A DNA stretch of 64,000 nucleotides. Origin: Bacteroidales bacterium (GTDB taxonomy: Bacteria > Bacteroidota > Bacteroidia > Bacteroidales > UBA12077). Location: assembly GCA_016342685.1 (NCBI GenBank), contig JAEINU010000001.1:1268933-1332932 (forward strand). Direction: 5' to 3'. A program made the position numbers and the translations under genes. The notes under the pieces were generated by a model. It was given only the letters and a program-made list of their open reading frames with translations. It was not told the origin of the DNA and did not search any database. Shown here piece by piece: positions 26,876 to 35,949 of the stretch (position 1 is its first letter; each line of letters begins with the position of its first letter).

Positions 26876-28072
26876 TTAAATTAAATTTCGATCAACATCT
26901 TTATCACCACGACCAGAAATATTTATTATGCTCAATTCATTTTTATTCTTTAGTAATTTTAAAGCGAGCGCCACTGCATGAGCCGATTCTATAGCTGGAA
27001 TTATCCCTTCTAATGCAGAAAGTAATTTAAATGCATCAACAGCTTCTTTATCAGTAACACAATGATAATCTGCTCTTTTCTTTTCTTTCAGATCGGCATG
27101 TTCCGGTCCAACGCCTGGGTAATCTAATCCCGCGGCAATTGAATTTGTATCAATTGGATTTCCTTCTTTATCAGCTATACAATATGAATATGCACCCTGA
27201 AACACCATTGGAATTCCCATTTGTAAAGTGGATGCTGTTTTTCCTAATATTAATCCTTCACCACCACCTTCTGCTGCATGAATTCGTACTTTTTCATCGT
27301 CGATAAATCCAGAGAATAAACCGATTGCATTTGATCCTCCACCAACGCAAGCAAAAATAGATTCAGGTAACTTACCTTCCTGTTCAAAAATTTGTTCCCG
27401 TGCTTCCGTTCCAATAATACTTTGAAACGTTCTAACCATAGTTGGATAAGGATGTGGACCAACTGCTGATCCCAGTAAATAATAAGAATTCGGATTTTCA
27501 ACATAATATTCAAGTGCTGCATCAACAGCATCTTTTAAGGTTGCAGTTCCTCTTTCTGTTGTTACAAACTGCGAACCGAGCAACCTTATTCGATATTCAT
27601 TTAGTTGTTGTCTTTCAGCATCTTTTTTTCCCATGAATATTTTACATTTCATGCCAAACAATGCCGCCGCTGTTGCGGTTGCAACTCCATGCTGACCAGC
27701 ACCAGTTTCGGCAATAATTTCCTTAGCTCCCATTGCTTTGGCAACCAAAATCTGACCAATCGTATTATTTATTTTATGCGCGCCTGTATGGTTTAAATCC
27801 TCACGTTTTAAATAAATTCTGCTTCCTACATGTTCCGATAACCTCTTTGCATAATATAATGGAGAAGGTCTTCCAACGTATTGCTTTAGATAATAATGAA
27901 ACTCTTTATTAAAGCTATCATCATCTTTTAGTTTATCAAAATAGTCGGAAAGTTCTAATAATTTAGGTTCCAAAACAGGAGGAACAAACATTCCTCCAAA
28001 ATTTCCAAAATATCCTTTTTTCACTTCTTTTTTCAATTCTATTTCTATTGTATTTGAATTATTTGATTTCAT
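26876..28072 (-). CDS. trpB: Tryptophan synthase beta chain
   Basis: A 398-residue PLP enzyme joining indole and serine to form tryptophan. It has the TrpB1-type N-terminus (GYFGNFGGMFVPPVLEP), PLP Lys100 in NHTGAHKINN, ETGAGQHGVATA, the phosphate loop CVGGGSNAIG, and ISGRGDKD at the C-terminus. There is no trpA or other trp gene next to it. Transcription is apparently controlled by the attenuator at 28213-28390, which contains a leader peptide with three tandem Trp codons, so this lone trpB should respond to tryptophan supply. Confidence 0.97.
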   Translation of the reverse strand: MKSNNSNTIEIELKKEVKKGYFGNFGGMFVPPVLEPKLLELSDYFDKLKDDDSFNKEFHYYLKQYVGRPSPLYYAKRLSEHVGSRIYLKREDLNHTGAHKINNTIGQILVAKAMGAKEIIAETGAGQHGVATATAAALFGMKCKIFMGKKDAERQQLNEYRIRLLGSQFVTTERGTATLKDAVDAALEYYVENPNSYYLLGSAVGPHPYPTMVRTFQSIIGTEAREQIFEQEGKLPESIFACVGGGSNAIGLFSGFIDDEKVRIHAAEGGGEGLILGKTASTLQMGIPMVFQGAYSYCIADKEGNPIDTNSIAAGLDYPGVGPEHADLKEKKRADYHCVTDKEAVDAFKLLSALEGIIPAIESAHAVALALKLLKNKNELSIINISGRGDKDVDRNLI

Positions 28073-28217
28073 AATTATTTTTATTTTATTGATAAATAAT
28101 TTTATTTAAAATGATTAAATACTCTATTCTTTCTAATAGCCACGCCATAGAAATTGAATTCTTCTCCACCAAAAAATATATTGATAATTATACATAAGTT
28201 AAAATTTAGCACAAAAA

Positions 28218-28246
28218 AAGGCCGCAGGTTATAAACCTGCGGCCTT
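28218..28246 (-). terminator. Attenuator terminator upstream of trpB
   Basis: A 13-bp perfect stem AAGGCCGCAGGTT/AACCTGCGGCCTT with a 3-nt loop is followed on the minus strand by seven T. It sits between the Trp-rich leader peptide and trpB, 145 bases before the trpB start. No protein-coding frame ends at it other than the leader peptide, so it is best read as a regulated terminator. Confidence 0.88.
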
Positions 28247-28269
28247 GATAATATTATATTATACAAAGG

Positions 28270-28341
28270 TTAGATCACATACCCAATTTTGGAATATATT
28301 ATCTGCCACCACCAATTTGTATTTAAAACTTGTCTTAACAT
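28270..28341 (-). CDS. trpL: trpB leader peptide with three tandem Trp codons
   Basis: A 23-codon frame starts at the ATG at 28341 and stops with TAA at 28270. It begins MLRQVLNTN and then has Trp10-Trp11-Trp12, followed by QIIYSKIGYVI. Three consecutive TGG codons in so short a frame, directly between a good promoter and a perfect terminator in front of a tryptophan-biosynthesis gene, are the hallmark of ribosome-mediated attenuation. When charged Trp-tRNA is scarce, stalling at these codons should prevent the terminator at 28218 from forming. The alternative antiterminator helix is not obvious by eye. Confidence 0.82.
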   Translation of the reverse strand: MLRQVLNTNWWWQIIYSKIGYVI

Positions 28342-28359
28342 AATCTTTTTTTGTTTACA

Positions 28360-28390
28360 CAAATATATAAATCATTTTTAAAATTCAAAA
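28360..28390 (-). promoter_or_regulatory. trp leader promoter
   Basis: On the minus strand, -33 TTTTG (TTG at 28388-28386), an 18-base spacer, and -7 TATATTTG (28367-28360), an exact TAnnTTTG. The leader-peptide ATG follows 18 bases after it. It lies in the gap just past the BrkB gene stop. Confidence 0.75.
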
Positions 28391-28394
28391 TCTT

Positions 28395-29747
28395 TTAATT
28401 GATATCATTAATTAACATCATTCCTTTTGAATTCTGAATTGCAATATCAAAATCGTTTAAGATCTTCTTAACCTGATCTTTTTCAGTTGATTCTACTGCT
28501 AAAATCTTATCGTTCCCATTATGATCAATTGCATTTAGAACATAACTTATGGTTAGATTTTTAATGTCTTGTGCCGGTTGATATGCTTTTTCTTTTTCGT
28601 GAACAGTATTTATTTCTGATAAAATATTACAATCAACCAATATGTAAATAATATCGGTTGTTAATCGAATAGGAATCTCCAATTTCCTACTTAACTCGCT
28701 TATAGTAAAAGCTTTTTCACCTTTGCTAAAATTCTTAACCAATAAATGAGTAATTAGCAATGTTAGTACTCTCCAACTATGTGGACTTAAATTATGTATA
28801 TCAGGTTCAAATTCATATTTTTCTACGTTTTGAACTGCAAAAGAAATTTCGGCACCAAAGAGTACGATTAACCAACTCATTTGCATCCAAACTAAGAATA
28901 ATGGTAAGGCAGCAAAACTACCATAAATGGCATTATACTTAGAAACTCCAACTTGAAAGTGAATATAAACCCACTGCAATAAAACAAATATAGTTCCTGA
29001 TATAATTCCTGCTATAAATGCCGACTTAAAACTCACTTTTGTATTTGGCATTACAATAAAAACCATTGTTAACAATAACCAAATCAACACGTAAGGAATT
29101 AATTTTACAAAAAAGAAAATTAGTGGTCCTATCATACTTAAAATGGTTACTTCGGAAATTAATTGTTCCATTTGAGTTGTAAAGAAAACCGTAGCACTAC
29201 TCGATGATACCAACAAAATTGGTGCAACAATTAGCATCGATATATAATCACTAAATTTTCGAAACCAGTTTCTACCTTTTCGTACTTGCCAAATTGCATT
29301 AAAAGAGCTTTCGATGTTTGCAAAAACTTTCATAACAGCCCAAATAAGCAGAATTGCTCCAGCCCCTGCAATTAATCCACCTTTTGTACTTTCTAAAAAT
29401 GAAGTTGCAAATTTTATAATCCATTCAAGAACTTCTTGCTGACCCGTAAACTGTTCATTTAAATATCGAGTTAAATGCTTATCAATACCAACCATTTTTG
29501 ATATCCCAAATGCCATTGCAGCAACTGGCACAACCGATAACATTGAATAAAACGTTAATGCTGAAGATCTTAAACTCACCTTATCTTCATCATAACCGCG
29601 AAAAGCAAGTAACATTATTCTTAATTGCTTTATTAATAACATTTTATATTTTGGCATATCCTTAAATGATACTCGCCAAATATCTTTCTGTAAAAAATGA
29701 ATTACTTTCTGATACATTTTTTTAAAATTTATATTATTAAAAAGCAT
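28395..29747 (-). CDS. YihY/BrkB family membrane protein
   Basis: A 450-residue inner-membrane protein of the YihY/BrkB family (once called RNase BN). A cytosolic N-terminus is followed by about six membrane helices (about 65-320), with the family segments SSALTFYSMLSVVPVAAMAFGI and YNAIYGSFAALPLFLVWMQMSW in pieces. A C-terminal winged-helix-like tail (about 325-450) is present. The molecular function of the family is unsettled. Its start codon overlaps the stop of the upstream flavoprotein gene (TAATG), so translation is coupled; Met11 (MYQKVIHF) is an alternative start. It is the last gene of a four-gene operon. Confidence 0.88.
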   Translation of the reverse strand: MLFNNINFKKMYQKVIHFLQKDIWRVSFKDMPKYKMLLIKQLRIMLLAFRGYDEDKVSLRSSALTFYSMLSVVPVAAMAFGISKMVGIDKHLTRYLNEQFTGQQEVLEWIIKFATSFLESTKGGLIAGAGAILLIWAVMKVFANIESSFNAIWQVRKGRNWFRKFSDYISMLIVAPILLVSSSSATVFFTTQMEQLISEVTILSMIGPLIFFFVKLIPYVLIWLLLTMVFIVMPNTKVSFKSAFIAGIISGTIFVLLQWVYIHFQVGVSKYNAIYGSFAALPLFLVWMQMSWLIVLFGAEISFAVQNVEKYEFEPDIHNLSPHSWRVLTLLITHLLVKNFSKGEKAFTISELSRKLEIPIRLTTDIIYILVDCNILSEINTVHEKEKAYQPAQDIKNLTISYVLNAIDHNGNDKILAVESTEKDQVKKILNDFDIAIQNSKGMMLINDIN

Positions 29748-30214
29748 TATTTTTTATGTTTGGCAGTCATTTGATCTACTTCAAGTCTAAGAATTGTTGT
29801 GATATCCAACATCTTTTCTTCATAATCAAATTGATCTTTTCCCGTATATTGTTTCATTATGTAATTGAGTCCTTCTATTTTTTCTTCGCTCGTTTCTACT
29901 TTATAGATTTTACCATTTCCAACAATGCTTTTAAAATTCATTGCAAATCCACAAGCTTTTTCAGCTGTAATCAATTCATGATCAATATCCATCTGAAAAC
30001 AGGCTGAATTATTTTTTTCTATAACATCGATCTTACGGCCTTTGTTTGCACAGTGAAAATATAATATTGCAGGATTACCTGCTTTATAACCAAAATTTAA
30101 AGTAACTAAGTATGGCATTTCACCATCAATTAAAGCTATACGACAAACATCTGCTTCCTTTATAATTGCCTCTACATCTGCAATATTCATTATTTCACGA
30201 TCACTTCTTCTCAT
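29747..30214 (-). CDS. Pyridoxamine 5'-phosphate oxidase-like (NimA-type) flavoprotein
   Basis: A 155-residue split-barrel FMN-binding protein of the NimA/PNPOx-like group. Its N-terminus MRRSDREIMN, VCRIALIDGEMPYLVTLNFGY and the FHCANKGRKID loop match small flavin-dependent proteins linked in other species to nitroimidazole reduction or redox defence. The substrate is unknown. It is separated by 17 bases from the DUF3024 gene upstream and overlaps the BrkB gene downstream, within one operon. Confidence 0.88.
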   Translation of the reverse strand: MRRSDREIMNIADVEAIIKEADVCRIALIDGEMPYLVTLNFGYKAGNPAILYFHCANKGRKIDVIEKNNSACFQMDIDHELITAEKACGFAMNFKSIVGNGKIYKVETSEEKIEGLNYIMKQYTGKDQFDYEEKMLDITTILRLEVDQMTAKHKK

Positions 30215-30231
30215 ACACTATTTATTAATTA

Positions 30232-30579
30232 TTATCCCCAAAAACACCCAGATTTATCATTCTCAATAGCACTAACAAATTCCTTAATATTTTGAACTAT
30301 TGGATTTGGTTTATATGAATGCCAATTGAGATCGGACTGCTTCCAAAATATTTTCCAATGTTTTTGTGCTTTAACATAGGTTGTTTTTGCAATAGGGATT
30401 TCAAGTTTCTCATCTTTATTTTTCCAATGTTCCCTTATTTCATAAATAATTATACTCTGATTATCTATTTTGTATGTGATATCATACTTGTCACGCATAT
30501 CTTCAGTAGGTCTGATTTTATATATGTAATTCTCTAAAGCCTCTATTACATCTAATGTTTGAAATATATTTATTGCCAT
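30232..30579 (-). CDS. DUF3024 protein
   Basis: A 115-residue protein that matches the DUF3024 pattern: an N-terminal helix ENYIYKIRPTEDMRDKYDIT, central IYEIREHWKNKDEKLEIPIAKTTY in two parts, and VKAQKHWKIFWKQSDLNWHSYKP. No signal peptide or catalytic motif is seen. The function of the family is unknown. Its start follows the CPBP protease stop by one base, so the two are very likely co-translated. Confidence 0.82.
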   Translation of the reverse strand: MAINIFQTLDVIEALENYIYKIRPTEDMRDKYDITYKIDNQSIIIYEIREHWKNKDEKLEIPIAKTTYVKAQKHWKIFWKQSDLNWHSYKPNPIVQNIKEFVSAIENDKSGCFWG

Positions 30580-30580
30580 A

Positions 30581-31498
30581 TCAATTGTTTTTATTTTTTG
30601 AATGTTTCACCAATACTACAATCATTCCTGCTACTAGCACAAATGTAGTTAAAATACTTCCTTCAGGACCAAAATCACCACCAGTTAAATAATTTGCTCC
30701 ATCTGTCGATAAATTTAAAACTGAACCTGCTCCCTGAGTTCCACTAACTTTTAAACCAAAGATATTCTCCGTTGACCAGTTCCAAGCAGTATGCCATCCA
30801 CAAGCAGCCCAGATATTTTTATAATACAAAATAAATAAAATCAGAAAGAATGAAAATAAAAGTAAATTAATAATTGCAATAACTGAAACACCAGTATTCA
30901 TTCCATGCAATAACGCAAACATAAGAGAAGATATAACGGCACCTAACCATGGTTTATAACGAGCTCCAATAACCTGAAACTGCCAGCCTCGAGCAAGAAT
31001 TTCTTCACTTGCTCCCTGAACCACATAGCCAATTAATAAGAGAATCATAACTCCCAAAAAATCAATACTAAATGGTTCTGGATTTTCTTGAAAACTTAAA
31101 ACTCCAAATATTACCATTAATCCAATTACCACACTTAGCATGATTAATCCACCAAAAAACCCGTTAAGATATATTTTAAATGCTCCTTTAATTTTTAAAC
31201 CTAAAGTGCTTAAGTGGCGTTTTTCAAAAAAACGAACCCATAACCAAACAAATCCTATTACAAACCCAAATGAAATTGCCAGATTGTAGAATTCTCTCAA
31301 TTCCCGTGATAGATTTAAATTACGGAGTAAAAATTCATATATTATTCCCTCAGAAATTATAAATCCACCAATAAGAAACACTATAAGCATAGGAATTGCA
31401 AGTGCAATATGAGTTATTCTTTTTCCCTTTCGAGCTAAAGCAAAAAACTCATTCTCTGAACTAAACAGATCTTTTAAACTTCTTAGAACTACTTTCAT
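30581..31498 (-). CDS. CPBP (CAAX/Abi) family intramembrane protease
   Basis: A 305-residue integral membrane protein with about eight hydrophobic helices and the three CPBP motifs: Glu165-Glu166 with Arg169 in ASEEILARGW, His198 in ALLHGMN, and a late GWHTAWNW. This is the glutamic intramembrane endopeptidase fold of Rce1/MmRce1. In bacteria such proteins act in bacteriocin immunity, protein maturation or envelope stress. It is first in an operon with DUF3024, a NimA-like flavoprotein and BrkB. The substrate is unknown. Confidence 0.9.
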   Translation of the reverse strand: MKVVLRSLKDLFSSENEFFALARKGKRITHIALAIPMLIVFLIGGFIISEGIIYEFLLRNLNLSRELREFYNLAISFGFVIGFVWLWVRFFEKRHLSTLGLKIKGAFKIYLNGFFGGLIMLSVVIGLMVIFGVLSFQENPEPFSIDFLGVMILLLIGYVVQGASEEILARGWQFQVIGARYKPWLGAVISSLMFALLHGMNTGVSVIAIINLLLFSFFLILFILYYKNIWAACGWHTAWNWSTENIFGLKVSGTQGAGSVLNLSTDGANYLTGGDFGPEGSILTTFVLVAGMIVVLVKHSKNKNN

Positions 31499-31729
31499 AG
31501 CTTATATTTTAAATTAAAGGTTGGTTATTTTACTCAGTTAAAATTACTGATACTAATTTAAAAATCAAAAAGATATAGTTACAGAGCTTAAAAAAGAATC
31601 ATCTAACATTAAAAAAGAGGATATGCGTTCTTGGGGACTATCTTTTTTACATAATTTGGTTTATCATTTAATTCAACTATATCTGCATTAAACCATTATA
31701 AGGATATTTAAGCTTTTGGAAACGTAGGG

Positions 31730-32293
31730 CTATTTCTGGATCACAATATCCGTTTTTTCGTTAAAATAAGGATAAATCTCATTTACATCCTTATTTTTAA
31801 GAGAGATACATCCTAAAGTCCAATTATATTTCAGATCAACTAATTTATTCATTCCAGTGGGAACACCATGAATTCCGATTTCACCACCAATATCGGCGCT
31901 TTCGCTGATTTTTCCTTCTTTCTTAGCTTTATTGTGTTTTTTCCATGAATCATTATTTGGATAATCAATCCAAATGAATTTTGACCATTTTTTATGGGGA
32001 TATTTCGAGACTATATGAAAAGTTCCTTCTGGAGTACAACCATCACCTTGCTTTAATTTATCTTCGGTAGGATTTTCGCCAAAAACTATGGGGTAATCTT
32101 TAACTACTTCTGATTTAAAAAGAATGGATAATTTATAATCTGACTTATCAATTAATACTGTAATTTTCTCAGTATCTACTTTTTGCAACTCGAATAATTC
32201 TGATAAAGCAACTTCGTAATTCTTGTATTTATTTTCTTGTCCCTGACAGGATAAATTTAGAAGTATTGCGATATAAGTATAAAACCGTTTCAT
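31730..32293 (-). CDS. L,D-transpeptidase (YkuD-like) lipoprotein
   Basis: A 187-residue envelope enzyme with a lipoprotein-like signal ending at Cys16 (LLNLSC). The YkuD catalytic block is GEIGIHGVP (His142) and WTLGCISL (Cys162), preceded by the beta-sandwich segment KYPHKKWSKFIWIDYP. L,D-transpeptidases make 3-3 peptidoglycan cross-links or attach proteins. Hydrolytic relatives (for example DpaA-type) share the fold, so cleavage is also possible. It lies 26 bases after the HAD gene and closes the trmO-TPR-HAD operon. Confidence 0.9.
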   Translation of the reverse strand: MKRFYTYIAILLNLSCQGQENKYKNYEVALSELFELQKVDTEKITVLIDKSDYKLSILFKSEVVKDYPIVFGENPTEDKLKQGDGCTPEGTFHIVSKYPHKKWSKFIWIDYPNNDSWKKHNKAKKEGKISESADIGGEIGIHGVPTGMNKLVDLKYNWTLGCISLKNKDVNEIYPYFNEKTDIVIQK

Positions 32294-32319
32294 TCATTAT
32301 AAAACGATCGTAACATGCT

Positions 32320-33003
32320 TTAATTGTTTTCGCCAACAAACTCAGCTAGAAATTGACTTTCTGATTTTATCTTTTCAATAAATTCAATAAGATTCTTTGT
32401 TAAATAAATTTTACTTTCAAAATTACTAACACTTAATTTTTGATGACCATTCTCAACTAAAATACATTTTGCTCCAACGCTATTCGACACTTCATAATCA
32501 TGATAAGTATCTCCAATAAAGACGATTTGGCTGTAATTTATTTCAGAATTATTAATATAATTCAATGCATTATTCAGTTTACTTCTTGCATGAATATTAT
32601 TCAAACCAATTATAGAATCAAAATAATTACTTATCTCTCGTTCATCTACTTGTGATTCTAAAGCATTTTGCTCCGATGCCGATAAAATAACCTGAGTATA
32701 ATCTTTCTCTTTAAAATACTTCAGAGCTTCTATCGCACCTATTTGGAGGGAAGATTCTTTCGAAATTTCTAAATACAAAGAAATATATTCAATTGATAAA
32801 TCTTCAAATGACTCATTCTGAAAATCAAATCCCAATTCACGGTAATAATCTTGTACCGGAAAAGTAAATATTTTTTTATACTGATCTGAATCCAACACAG
32901 ACATATTTCTTCTTTTCAGCATCACATTCATTGCAGTTACACATGCCTCGACATCATTTAACAATGTGCCATTCCAATCCCAAATAATTAAGCTATAATC
33001 CAT
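32320..33003 (-). CDS. HAD-family hydrolase, phosphoglycolate phosphatase-like
   Basis: A 227-residue HAD phosphatase. The nucleophile Asp is in IIWDWNGTLLND (motif I), motif II is VILSAS, and motifs III/IV are in SKLNNALNYI and VFIGDTYHDYEVSNSVGAKC. A helical cap (about 18-85) fits the Gph-like subfamily I. The residue after the nucleophile is Trp, giving DWNGT rather than DFDGT, a variant common in this subgroup. Substrate unknown. It sits 3 bases after the TPR gene in an operon. Confidence 0.88.
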   Translation of the reverse strand: MDYSLIIWDWNGTLLNDVEACVTAMNVMLKRRNMSVLDSDQYKKIFTFPVQDYYRELGFDFQNESFEDLSIEYISLYLEISKESSLQIGAIEALKYFKEKDYTQVILSASEQNALESQVDEREISNYFDSIIGLNNIHARSKLNNALNYINNSEINYSQIVFIGDTYHDYEVSNSVGAKCILVENGHQKLSVSNFESKIYLTKNLIEFIEKIKSESQFLAEFVGENN

Positions 33004-33006
33004 GTT

Positions 33007-34944
33007 CTAATACATTCTTTTTAAACAACCTTCTTTGTCTCTGTACAAAAACGAAAAATATCCTGGATCGATTTGCTCATCCTGAAATGATTTTTCTGAT
33101 CTGGACAGTTCGCTTGGAATAAAAAACCACGAACCAATCATTGGTTGCTTCACATGTGTCTTCAGTTCTCCTTCGATAAAAAGTCCCTGCACAAATTTAT
33201 CATTTTTATACTCATCAAAAGCTATTAAATGTTCATCGATATAAAATTTCCAGAATCCGTTCTTTTTGAATTTTTTATATGCTCCTGTTACTTTTATTGT
33301 ATCTTTTTTGGTATAATCTAAATACGAATATTCATATTTGCCATTGCCCTCGTATATTAAAGATATTCCTGTGGAATCGTAAAATTCCATATTATTAAAG
33401 TAGAAACCATTTACGTCAAATGAATTAAGCAAATTTCCATTCTGATAATAAATGGACCATCTTCCAACGTTAGTGTTTTTATCAAATTGCAATTGCTGCT
33501 TTAATTTCCCATTTTTAAAATAGAACTTAAAATTACCATTCTTCCCTCTATCTAAATATGTACCATTTGCATACAGCTCACCTGTAATCCAATAATCGAC
33601 ATAATCACCTTTGTAAAAATTATCTGTTCTATTCCAGTTTCCAACACGCATATATGTTGCATTTTCTTTATTTGTTAACTCCCAAATATTATTGTAATAA
33701 ACTTTAACAGATTTATCGAAACCACGTGCTTGATCAAAAAAGATGCCCCGGAAATTTCTTAAATTGTTATACCACTCCTGAGAGTATATGATATCTTCTT
33801 TATTTAAAGATTTAAAGGCTGCTTGCCTTTTAAGAAAAACTTCATATAGAAATGGATTTCGTTTTAAGATTTCTGAAGATAAATCAATTACATATTGATA
33901 TTTTTTATTTGTTAGGAAATAATCTAAACTATCAGGTAAATAACTTTCTTGTTGCTCTCCAGATTCTATCTCGAATGTTATTGGAATAATCATTTCCATA
34001 ATTGATGGTACGCCTTCTACAGAGCTAGGTTTTAACCAATACATTTTACTTTTTTCTATTGCTTGAATAGCAACAGAATCGAGTAAATCGGAAACTGAAT
34101 GAATAACCTCAATATCCGTAATACTCAAATCTTCGTTTAAGTTAAATTTAACCAAAACGATACCTTCCTCGTTATTTATGATTGAGGAAATAGGGTATTG
34201 GATATTTTCAGCGATATAAAACTCAAACCTACCATCAAAAGTGTCACTAAATGATGGTTTCTTAATCTTTTTGAGCTTTTCAGATTTCATCTTAATTCCT
34301 TCTATATTTTCCTTTGTGCATTTATAAAAGTAATACCGTTTGCATGATTCATTTTCGTTGTAAGCATAATACCAGTCAACGCAGGCCTCTTTTTTCCTTT
34401 TTAAATTGTATTTAGCCATTCCTCGATTATAATATGCACTATACATTTCGGGTTTAAGTGAAAGCAATATATCATAATCATAAATTGCACTTTCATATTT
34501 TCCCATTTCCAAATGCAAGCCGCCTCTATAATTATAATAATACGAGTTATTTCGTTCTAAGCTTAAAGCCATATCCAGATAATATTCAGCCAATTGATAT
34601 TGCTTCAATTTATCGTAAAACTGAGCCTTCATATAAAAATACTTATGATCGAAATTTGCCGATTCATATGCTTTCTCAATTTCTTTAAGTGCTAAATCAT
34701 ATTGTTCTAAGTTATAATATGCATAACTTTTTTTAAAATAAGCATTAAAGAAATAAGGATCTTTTACAATTATTTTATCAAACTCCTTAATAGCCAATTG
34801 ATATTGTTTTGCATCGTAATACCTCTTACCAATATTATATATTGTAACGCTTTCGTTATGGATTTGATTGAAGTTCTGTGCACTTAACACATTGTAAATA
34901 AGAACAAATACTAATACAGAAAGTATTCGAAAATTAAATCTCAT
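33007..34944 (-). CDS. TPR / TonB-C-like / MORN-type repeat envelope protein
   Basis: A 645-residue exported protein. A signal peptide (MRFNFRILSVLVFVLIYNVLSAQ) is followed by about five TPR units (30-200; YDAKQYQLAIKEFDKIIVKD). A TonB C-terminal-like domain (about 235-330) contains GIVLVKFNLNEDLSITDIEV. The C-terminal half has YwqK/MORN-like repeats (YANGTYLDRGKNGNFKFYFK, NGKLKQQLQF, YYQNGNLLNSFDV). The combination suggests a periplasmic protein-interaction scaffold. It starts 10 bases after the trmO stop, so the genes are co-transcribed. The function is not known. Confidence 0.8.
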   Translation of the reverse strand: MRFNFRILSVLVFVLIYNVLSAQNFNQIHNESVTIYNIGKRYYDAKQYQLAIKEFDKIIVKDPYFFNAYFKKSYAYYNLEQYDLALKEIEKAYESANFDHKYFYMKAQFYDKLKQYQLAEYYLDMALSLERNNSYYYNYRGGLHLEMGKYESAIYDYDILLSLKPEMYSAYYNRGMAKYNLKRKKEACVDWYYAYNENESCKRYYFYKCTKENIEGIKMKSEKLKKIKKPSFSDTFDGRFEFYIAENIQYPISSIINNEEGIVLVKFNLNEDLSITDIEVIHSVSDLLDSVAIQAIEKSKMYWLKPSSVEGVPSIMEMIIPITFEIESGEQQESYLPDSLDYFLTNKKYQYVIDLSSEILKRNPFLYEVFLKRQAAFKSLNKEDIIYSQEWYNNLRNFRGIFFDQARGFDKSVKVYYNNIWELTNKENATYMRVGNWNRTDNFYKGDYVDYWITGELYANGTYLDRGKNGNFKFYFKNGKLKQQLQFDKNTNVGRWSIYYQNGNLLNSFDVNGFYFNNMEFYDSTGISLIYEGNGKYEYSYLDYTKKDTIKVTGAYKKFKKNGFWKFYIDEHLIAFDEYKNDKFVQGLFIEGELKTHVKQPMIGSWFFIPSELSRSEKSFQDEQIDPGYFSFLYRDKEGCLKRMY

Positions 34945-34954
34945 AAGTTTTATT

Positions 34955-35437
34955 TTAACTAAATCTTGAATCTGCTATTTTACTCCCCATTTTTTCTGAT
35001 CTTCCTTCGAGCCAACCAAGTTTATCAACTTCAACAACATCGACCGCTGGAATAAAAGGCTTTACGTCTAATAAGGGTGTTTTATCTAAAACATCAATAT
35101 TTTCGATGTAAAGAATATTATCCTCTATTTTATTTAATTTAACAACCGAAAAACCAATGTGATTAGGCCTTTTGGGAGCTCTTGTTGAAAATACACCATG
35201 TGGCTTATCATCCATAAAAGGGGTTAGAGTCAGTTTATACTCCTTTAATTTATGAAAATGATATATTAATATAATGTGGGAAAACCCATCTAAATCTTTT
35301 AACCCTTCAACAAATTCAGATTCAATTATAATTGTACCTTTTACTCCTTTTGCACCAGTTGGTTGAATAGGCATACCTTCGCGTATTTTAAATGGAGTAT
35401 GTATTAATCCAATTGCATTTAACTCTATTTTTCTCAT
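34955..35437 (-). CDS. trmO: tRNA m6t6A37 methyltransferase TrmO
   Basis: A 160-residue protein of the TrmO/TsaA family, which methylates N6 of t6A37 in some tRNAs. It shows the SAM-site segments IGLIHTPFK, GFSHIILIYHFH and STRAPKRPNHIGFSVV, and the C-terminal DVKPFIPAVD with a trailing loop ending GSKIADSRF. Length is typical for the short bacterial form. It is first in a minus-strand operon with the TPR, HAD and L,D-transpeptidase genes, which have no clear functional link to it. Confidence 0.93.
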   Translation of the reverse strand: MRKIELNAIGLIHTPFKIREGMPIQPTGAKGVKGTIIIESEFVEGLKDLDGFSHIILIYHFHKLKEYKLTLTPFMDDKPHGVFSTRAPKRPNHIGFSVVKLNKIEDNILYIENIDVLDKTPLLDVKPFIPAVDVVEVDKLGWLEGRSEKMGSKIADSRFS

Positions 35438-35949
35438 AAAAAACGTATATAAATTGTAATCAAAATTTATTATTTATCGAAGCCTGAAATTAATAAAATT
35501 TAAGATCTAACAAAAATGATTTTTAAACAAAAAAAAACGACTCCTTTTCTATGAGCCGTTTCATTTTTTATTGTCATATTATTTCTGGTAACAACTTTAT
35601 GCTAAGCTGCTCCCTTTCATTAGTTATCTATTTATAATAAGTACCTTAATAATAATAAAAATACTCTACCATTTAAATTGAACCATATATAGTTTGCCAA
35701 TAAAGATCGAACTCATCTCCCGATAGGTGTAACAATAACATATCCATTTTGAAATGACTTATAATAAAATCCTTAATGATAATGATATGCCCAGAATTGC
35801 TCACAACAAATGCTTTAAAAGGAAGGAATCTATACGTATGTTCCAATGAGGTAAATCTGAATATCAATAATTTGGCTTATGATTTCATAATAAAACTCCT
35901 TTTCTATTTTACGGAGTTTCAATATTTATTCCAAAGACATGAAAAAGAA
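35438..35949. other. 512-base gap with two minus-strand terminators and a doubtful small frame
   Basis: No convincing gene. Two hairpins with minus-strand T-runs lie at 35529-35555 (imperfect, AAACGACTC/GAGCCGTTT) and 35893-35919. Between them a minus-strand frame (35673-35867, TTG start) could encode about 64 residues rich in hydrophobic amino acids; I do not recognise it. It may be a gene fragment, a short real gene or chance. Confidence 0.4.
35893..35919 (-). terminator. Intrinsic terminator of the small lipoprotein pair
   Basis: Perfect 7-bp stem AAACTCC/GGAGTTT, T-run on the minus strand, about 30 bases after the stop at 35950. Confidence 0.65.

Noticed and set aside
35673..35867. Small minus-strand frame as a gene
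   Set aside because: TTG start, no recognised family, no clear ribosome site; kept only as a note on the gap.
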